Of a stretch of DNA of 64,000 nucleotides, positions 59,901-64,000 are shown in pieces. The stretch lies in contig RMBW01000085.1 of assembly GCA_004009845.1 (NCBI GenBank), forward strand, positions 124,001 through 188,000, given 5' to 3'. A program made the translations under genes and the position numbers. The notes under the pieces are model-generated. The model saw only the letters and a program-made list of their open reading frames with translations. It searched no databases and was not told the DNA's origin. How positions within the stretch are numbered: the first letter of the stretch is position 1; each line of letters starts with the position of its first letter. This DNA is from Davidsoniella eucalypti (lineage: Eukaryota > Ascomycota > Sordariomycetes > Microascales > Ceratocystidaceae).

Positions 59901-62900
59901 ACTAGATTGCACATATAGCTGCCTTGTTCTTGGACTAGTTTGTCTAGACTCGGCCAAAGGGCCTTGCTAAAGGTGGCAAGACGGAATTAACAGGTCCGTG
60001 TATCACCGGGAATCGCGACACTAGTGGCTGCGACTCTGCAATGCGTCTGCAAGTCACTCACTGAAGACATAAAATGATGGCAATAGTTTAATTTTTTATT
60101 TTTTACACTCAATCAAGGCGGTCTTATACACAGCTACTGGCTTCCATTTCCACGTTAATAAAAAATAATTAAAAATAATTAAAAAAGGCGGTCTTATAGC
60201 TGTTTCGAGCTTGATGTCCAAATGAGTTAGTCTCGGAATATCGTTTGGCCGCCAGCTGTAGCGTCTACCTCGAATACCATTGGCAGTCATGTCCCCTGTT
60301 CTGGATGGATAATTATAGTGAAGCTATAGTTAAAAACGAGGTACTATTGCTGTCATCGTAGATAGCAAAAAGAGCAAAAACTATAGCTTCCTGATACACG
60401 ACACAGTAATTCTTTTTCGAAAGGTAGTAGTTACAATGCATCGCGACTGGATGGTAGGATCCACTGCATGTTGTCCGTTGAGAGGATGGAAATACTCGTT
60501 GCATAACTTCCTTCCACATCAAAGGGTAGCTCCGTTGCGTCTTCGCTCATATGCTAGCACACTCGCAAGGCCGATATGGCCACGAGTATCCAGACAAACG
60601 ACCAACTGCAGAGACCAGAACATGTACTATCAGGGCGACAGGATGCCGTCAGTTGTTTAGAGTGGTAGTGCTGTAGAGATATGTATGTATGATATCATCG
60701 TCTGTCACACCTGCGCGTAACGGCCGTATGTTGAGCCGCAGCCTGCCGCTACTGAAGCCCGCTACAGCAGAGTGCTGAGCGGCCGTTCTGTCGCCCATCT
60801 AAGCCAAGTACACCGGCGCCTAGACGGCTCTGGGACGTTGTGATCATCTCCCCGTCATCCGTTTAACGTTAGTTTGGCTGGCACCTCTCGGTCTGCCAAA
60901 GTGAAGTATAAACCTGGCAATGTAATCCTACAAATAGGGCTGTGAAACTCGACCTGTGTAGTTCTTGTGTGGACAGCTCAAAAAAACTGAGCTCTCTGAA
61001 GAATATCAGAAGAGCCGCAGTAGGAGCCGGGTTGTTCTAAAACTCATGGCAGCGTAGCAAAGAAGAGCGAAAAGGAGACTCGATAAAGAAAATGTCCCTT
61101 CAATTGCCAGACAGCTCGATAGTTTAACAGCCAGGCGGCCAGACGAGCAAACAATATCGACAGGAAATCCATGTCGCAGTCAGACAAGACAGAAGCTTGC
61201 TCGGCATTCAGATTGCCAGCTGACTGGCCTGATTGGTGCCACAATATCACCGGGCTGGCATGACCTATAAGAACAACGAGCAGGAGGAAGAGGCGATGGC
61301 AACCTCAGGGTTTGAGAAGTGACTGCGAAATGGCCAGAGAACGACCAGTCACGAGTCACTGGGCCATAGAAGGATTAGACTTGACTCAAGAGCTGCCTCA
61401 TAGCTTCGTAACTGAGTCCGGCGGGGTGAACGGCGGTTTCGCCCGGCCGCCTTTCGAGCTCTGATTCCGGTCTATTATCTATGCAGTCTCGTTGCCGTTT
61501 GTGATTGTCTTTGCAGATATCATTATTTTCGGTCTGCTGGAAATCAGACATGGCTGTTTATACTGGGTTGATCGCTCTTCGACATCAACTCCACCAAAGA
61601 AACGCCGCCAGTAGCTGGCCAGCTGGCTAGCTATAGTTGGTATCTGTGTCTTTCTAATGCCATATATGCACATACAAGTACACATACTGATATTTACCAT
61701 GCCAAAAGAACCATACCAGGATCTTGGGGCTATCAACGCCATGGGTAGCGTACCCTATGATATATAGCTCCGAATACCACGGATTTTCATATGAGATCAA
61801 CGTATCATTCGCTAATTTAAACCACCTTGTAGAGCTGTTCACAATAGTTCACTCGCAGCTAAGCCTAAATCCCTTGGAAAACATCTCTGGTCAGCCGCCT
61901 GCATATATGTCTTTGAGCTTACTTTTTACTAGGTTTCTTGTAAAGTCTGAGTGCTTGCTCGCGGTTGAAACACATCATGTCTTTCAATCAGATGTCTCTG
62001 TATCTTTGTTTATTGGATCAGCACGAACAGCACATTTTCATATTAGCACGCGCCCGATACATGACATCTTAGCCCGCTATCAGAGGCCGCAGCGCCACCT
62101 TCATCTGCAAAGTAGTATGCATGTAAGCACTACTCGATGTCTCTAAGCGTTACATTACGGCTTGCCTTGCTTCTCCGACTAGACTATGGCTAGTCTTTCG
62201 AGAGCCTAGTCGTGTCCATAGCTTAGCCAACAAACAGCGACACCATCGACTGTTGGAGGCGACTTTGGTCATTTGCTCTCAACTCATCTTCTATATGATG
62301 TGTGTACGTACGAATCTATGTCTTCAGCAGCAGTTGCTCGCATATAAGTGGCTCCTCGTGAATCTTTGTGCCGTGCCTCCTTTAGAGAGATAGCGCGCAT
62401 TGGCTTGGTTGAATGTGGATCAGCATGTAAAGCCAGCACTAACACCGGCCCTTCCCGCCTTGTCTTTTATAGTGAAGAGCCCACACTGCCTTTCCCTCGT
62501 GTTGATGATCTATTTTCTGGCTGACCTGACGTCGTCTCTATGCCCTCTGATGCGCATATGCCAGCTATGGGGCCTCAAATTACTGGCTGGAGCCCTGCAG
62601 TAGTATTGTTTTGGTCTTTGCCACGACGTCTCCCTTGACGATCATACATAGAGATGGCCTACAACTACAAGTAGTTTTGTTGGGTAGCCTCGTTGAATGA
62701 TGATCTAACATATGTCAGCAGGAAATCTCGCGTCGGTAACCTGCAGTCTCGTTTCTGAACTACAACTACCCCGACTTTTTTCTTATACATGGCGTTGATT
62801 ATGTCACAATCTGCATGCCACATGATGGCGTGGACTTCTAGTACATGCTTAGCCTGATGTGTCTCCTAGAGTAGTTAATATGATGTTGTTGGTATTATGC

Positions 62901-64000
62901 ATGTCTCTGTCTCCTCTCTCTTTATAGGTCCACTTCTATTCACCCGCTTATTAGACAGGCCTTATCTTCGCTTTTCCTGGCAATATACGGGCGACTCTAT
63001 GTACACATGTTTACTATCTCTTTTCTGCTCTTTTATTCATGTTCGAGTCCCAGTCAAACCCTTTCCGCGCTAAAGTTATATTGGCTAGCCAAAACGCATA
63101 TGCGCATTCTAGAAAGCGTTCTGCCATGCTTGCTCTGCTTATTGCACACCCTGGAACTAGGCCATGTCTTCTATAACTACACCTCTACTATAGTTTGAAT
63201 TCTAGTGCCTTCAAACGCTGGGTCTTCTTCTAATTTGCTGATACGCATTACTGAAACTGCCAGTCTTCAGGTTATCCATCCCGATATAACCATAGTTACT
63301 ATATCTATATCAACGCGTAGGGCTGCCAGCTCCATGCCAATACCTGGTTGACATTTAGTTGGCCATTCTGTTCCATTTGATATCCGCATTAAGACACCAT
63401 AGATTATTCTACGGGCCGGGCTTGATAGTCTGCAAGCTCGAACTCTTACGACATGGCTGTACAGCTTCCTCGGCCCATAAGCCGGATAGATGATGTTCTA
63501 GATGTGAGCACAAAGCACATATACATGATTTACAGAGCAGGGGAGGGGGGAGGGGTGTTATATGGCCAAGCTGTTATATCTATAAAATAGCCCACGCCCA
63601 CCCATAAAGCACATTCACACCCTCCAGTACAGAGGCAGAAGAAAATACACAGCTCACACACAGATATAGGCAGACCATCAATATGTACATACACATCTTA
63701 ATACACACACACGTACAGATCTATACATGCTATCGCGACCCTAGCTGGGCCACACCTCATCCCTAAGCTACGTCTTGCTTGATAGAAGAAACTCGATTTT
63801 GATGGCTGTTAACCACACTGTTGGTTGATTTCAGTCCTAGATGGCGACTACTGTGCTCTTACTCTGCACCTAGTTCTATGACTCGACAAGCAATCCCGAG
63901 TCGAATCGAATCTAGTCGAATCGAGTCGTAGCATGGCAAACCGAACCCTGCTCGCCTCGTACTACAAGTACGAGCCGTTCCCCCGGCTAACTTTGACGTC
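56376..64000. other. 7.6 kb region with no supported gene
   Basis: From the MFS stop to the window end I see only short open frames with no domain, and no tRNA. Notable items: a (GA)n run at 56894-56922, a TTTGCCCTG tandem at ~57520-57545, a direct repeat of GGCGGTCTTATA at ~60117 and ~60188 flanking an AT-rich segment, and short CGAATC/CGAGTC repeats near 63895-63930. A gene just beyond the window's end could use part of this as promoter. Confidence 0.4.
56894..56922. repeat. (GA)n microsatellite
   Basis: About 14 GA units, ending in AGGAGG. It is in non-coding sequence ~520 nt downstream of the MFS transporter. Confidence 0.85.

Overview
The window reads as nuclear DNA of a filamentous ascomycete (Pezizomycotina). 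Genes carry several short spliceosomal introns of about 50-90 nt with GTANGT donors and YAG acceptors. Genes lie on both strands without operons. The proteins recognised are typical of such fungi: a Gts1-like ArfGAP, a Crp1/Mdg1-like CBM48 protein, a FunK1 kinase remnant and two-RRM Hrp1. I cannot name the genus from sequence alone. All gene models below were spliced by hand, and phases were checked to close across every exon junction.

Layout. (1) 1-5.4 kb: a Gts1-like ArfGAP/UBA gene (+), then a tRNA-Glu(UUC) gene (-). (2) 5.5-10.2 kb: an accessory island. Two inverted ~0.6 kb repeat arms enclose two broken, divergently oriented gene starts, a FunK1-type kinase N-terminal half (-) and a short coiled-coil protein start (+). 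A third, decayed piece of the same repeat lies just outside. (3) 10.6-20.4 kb: mitochondrial monothiol glutaredoxin (+), gamma-glutamyltransferase (-), an RNF10/Mag2-like RING protein (+), and a CBM48 protein with a very long acidic repeat domain (-). (4) 20.4-24.5 kb: a 4.1 kb divergent intergenic region. (5) 24.5-39 kb: a run of housekeeping genes, namely MPP10 (+), a NASP/Sim3 histone chaperone (-), a Gyp1-like RabGAP (-), an Hrp1-like RNA-binding protein (+) and choline-phosphate cytidylyltransferase (+). (6) 39-51.2 kb: a 12.2 kb stretch with no gene I can support. (7) 51.2-56.4 kb: a two-finger C2H2 transcription factor (+) and an MFS transporter (+). (8) 56.4-64 kb: 7.6 kb with no supported gene.

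Most genes are unrelated core functions: ribosome biogenesis (MPP10), mRNA 3'-end processing and export (HRP1), chromatin (NASP), vesicle traffic (GTS1-like, GYP1-like), phosphatidylcholine synthesis (PCT1) and Fe-S/redox/glutathione (GRX5, GGT). Neighbours do not form a pathway, though the convergent GRX5 and GGT genes both touch glutathione.

The most unusual material is the inverted-repeat island beside the tRNA gene, with two gene fragments that each end at an in-frame TGA followed by what looks like continued coding sequence. Also notable are a cluster of unusual splicing features (consecutive 16-nt and 10-nt exons, 17-nt and 19-nt exons, a GC-AG intron, a 1.3 kb intron), the acidic repeat domain at 18-18.9 kb, and a strong palindrome at 29.2 kb.
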